In this document: piece by piece, positions 63,820-64,000 of the stretch
Position numbering within the stretch: the stretch's first letter is position 1
Layout: every line of letters starts with the position of its first letter
Origin: Hoyosella levis
Lineage (GTDB): Bacteria > Actinomycetota > Actinomycetes > Mycobacteriales > Mycobacteriaceae
NCBI RefSeq assembly: GCF_026008515.1
Contig: NZ_BQYM01000011.1
Coordinates: forward strand, 62,001-126,000
Direction of reading: 5' to 3'
DNA length: 64,000 nt
Notes under the pieces: model-generated
Database searches by the model: none
Seen by the model: the letters and a program-made list of their open reading frames with translations, nothing else
Told to the model about the DNA's origin: nothing
Program-made: the position numbers and the translations under genes

Positions 63820-64000
63820 ATGACAATCCACCAGCTCGTCACCACGCGCCACGGTGGAGTGTCGCCAGCCCCCTTTGAATCCCTCAACCTTGGTGTGCAC
63901 GTGGGAGACGCCCCGGAGCTCGTGATCGAGAACCGGCGGCGTCTCTCGCTGTTGCTGGGGGTGGAGCCATCGCGCATCGTGTGGATGGACCAGGTGCATG
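63820..64000 (+). CDS. pgeF: PgeF/YfiH (laccase-domain) protein, 5' part only
   Basis: The first 60 residues of the polyphenol-oxidase-like (PgeF/YlmD) family are present; the gene runs off the right edge. TTRHGGVSPAPFESLNLGVH and the trailing RIVWMDQVH are the family's typical opening, with the last histidine near the metal site. PgeF removes L-Ser wrongly added to the peptidoglycan precursor in E. coli, or acts as a purine nucleoside phosphorylase-like enzyme. In M. tuberculosis the gene (Rv2149c) also follows ftsZ. ATG 63820 follows GGGGAG. Confidence 0.9.
   Translation, partial: MTIHQLVTTRHGGVSPAPFESLNLGVHVGDAPELVIENRRRLSLLLGVEPSRIVWMDQVH

Overview
The window looks like chromosomal DNA from a high-GC actinobacterium of the order Mycobacteriales (the mycolic-acid group). 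Gene order follows the Mycobacterium tuberculosis Rv2149c-Rv2206 neighbourhood almost gene for gene: ftsZ, ftsQ, murC, murG, ftsW, murD, mraY, murF, murE, pbpB, rsmH, mraZ, then lppM, metF, prenyl synthase, mptA, Rv2175c, pknL, aroG, RNase AS, ArsA, SRPBCC proteins, fadD15, pimB', NlpC/P60, DEDDh exonuclease, trpD, ctaE-qcrCAB, ctaF, ctaC, asnB, adoK, erpA-like, glycerate kinase and DUF3043. Some differences (a glucokinase and PASTA domains on PknL) recall Corynebacterium. Carotenoid genes inside the conserved order recall Rhodococcus, Gordonia or Dietzia. The genus cannot be fixed from the sequence alone.

Layout. Bases 1-5200 hold cobalamin (cobU), glycerate kinase, Fe-S carrier, adenosine kinase and a MarR/DUF5313 pair. 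Bases 5200-14300 hold the cell-wall amidotransferase AsnB and the genes of the cytochrome bc1-aa3 branch (ctaC-ctaF, qcrC-qcrA-qcrB, ctaE). A 960-base non-coding stretch between ctaF and qcrB is packed with palindromes and tandem repeats. Bases 14400-23300 hold trpD, an exonuclease/GIY-YIG fusion, two NlpC/P60 peptidoglycan hydrolases (the first behind a ydaO-type c-di-AMP riboswitch), a secreted HExxH protein and the PIM mannosyltransferase pimB'. Bases 23580-34000 hold fadD15, two SRPBCC proteins with an ArsA ATPase, glucokinase, RNase AS, class II DAHP synthase, the kinase PknL and its partner Rv2175c.

Bases 33950-45360 form a carotenoid and lipoglycan region: crtE-crtI-mptA-crtB in one run, metF in the opposite direction, then GNAT-crtO-cruF-lppM-glycosyltransferase in a second run. 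Together these predict a keto-carotenoid that is hydrated and glycosylated, but no lycopene cyclase is in the window. A perfect LexA-type SOS box lies between the GNAT gene and a divergent SAV_6107-like HEPN gene.

Bases 46170-64000 are the division and cell wall (dcw) cluster from a DUF3040 gene and mraZ through ftsZ, ending in a truncated pgeF. From rsmH to ftsQ, most adjacent genes overlap by 1-4 bases (ATGA or GTGA), as expected for one long transcript. A strong terminator follows ftsQ, and ftsZ has its own leader with a conserved-looking inverted repeat. The mraZ promoter carries four TGGNN boxes at exact 10-base spacing, as expected for MraZ autoregulation.

Start codons were chosen by Shine-Dalgarno position, gene overlap and family length. 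Two genes (the ArsA ATPase and crtE) appear to begin at CTG. I saw no tRNA, rRNA, CRISPR array, insertion sequence or prophage.
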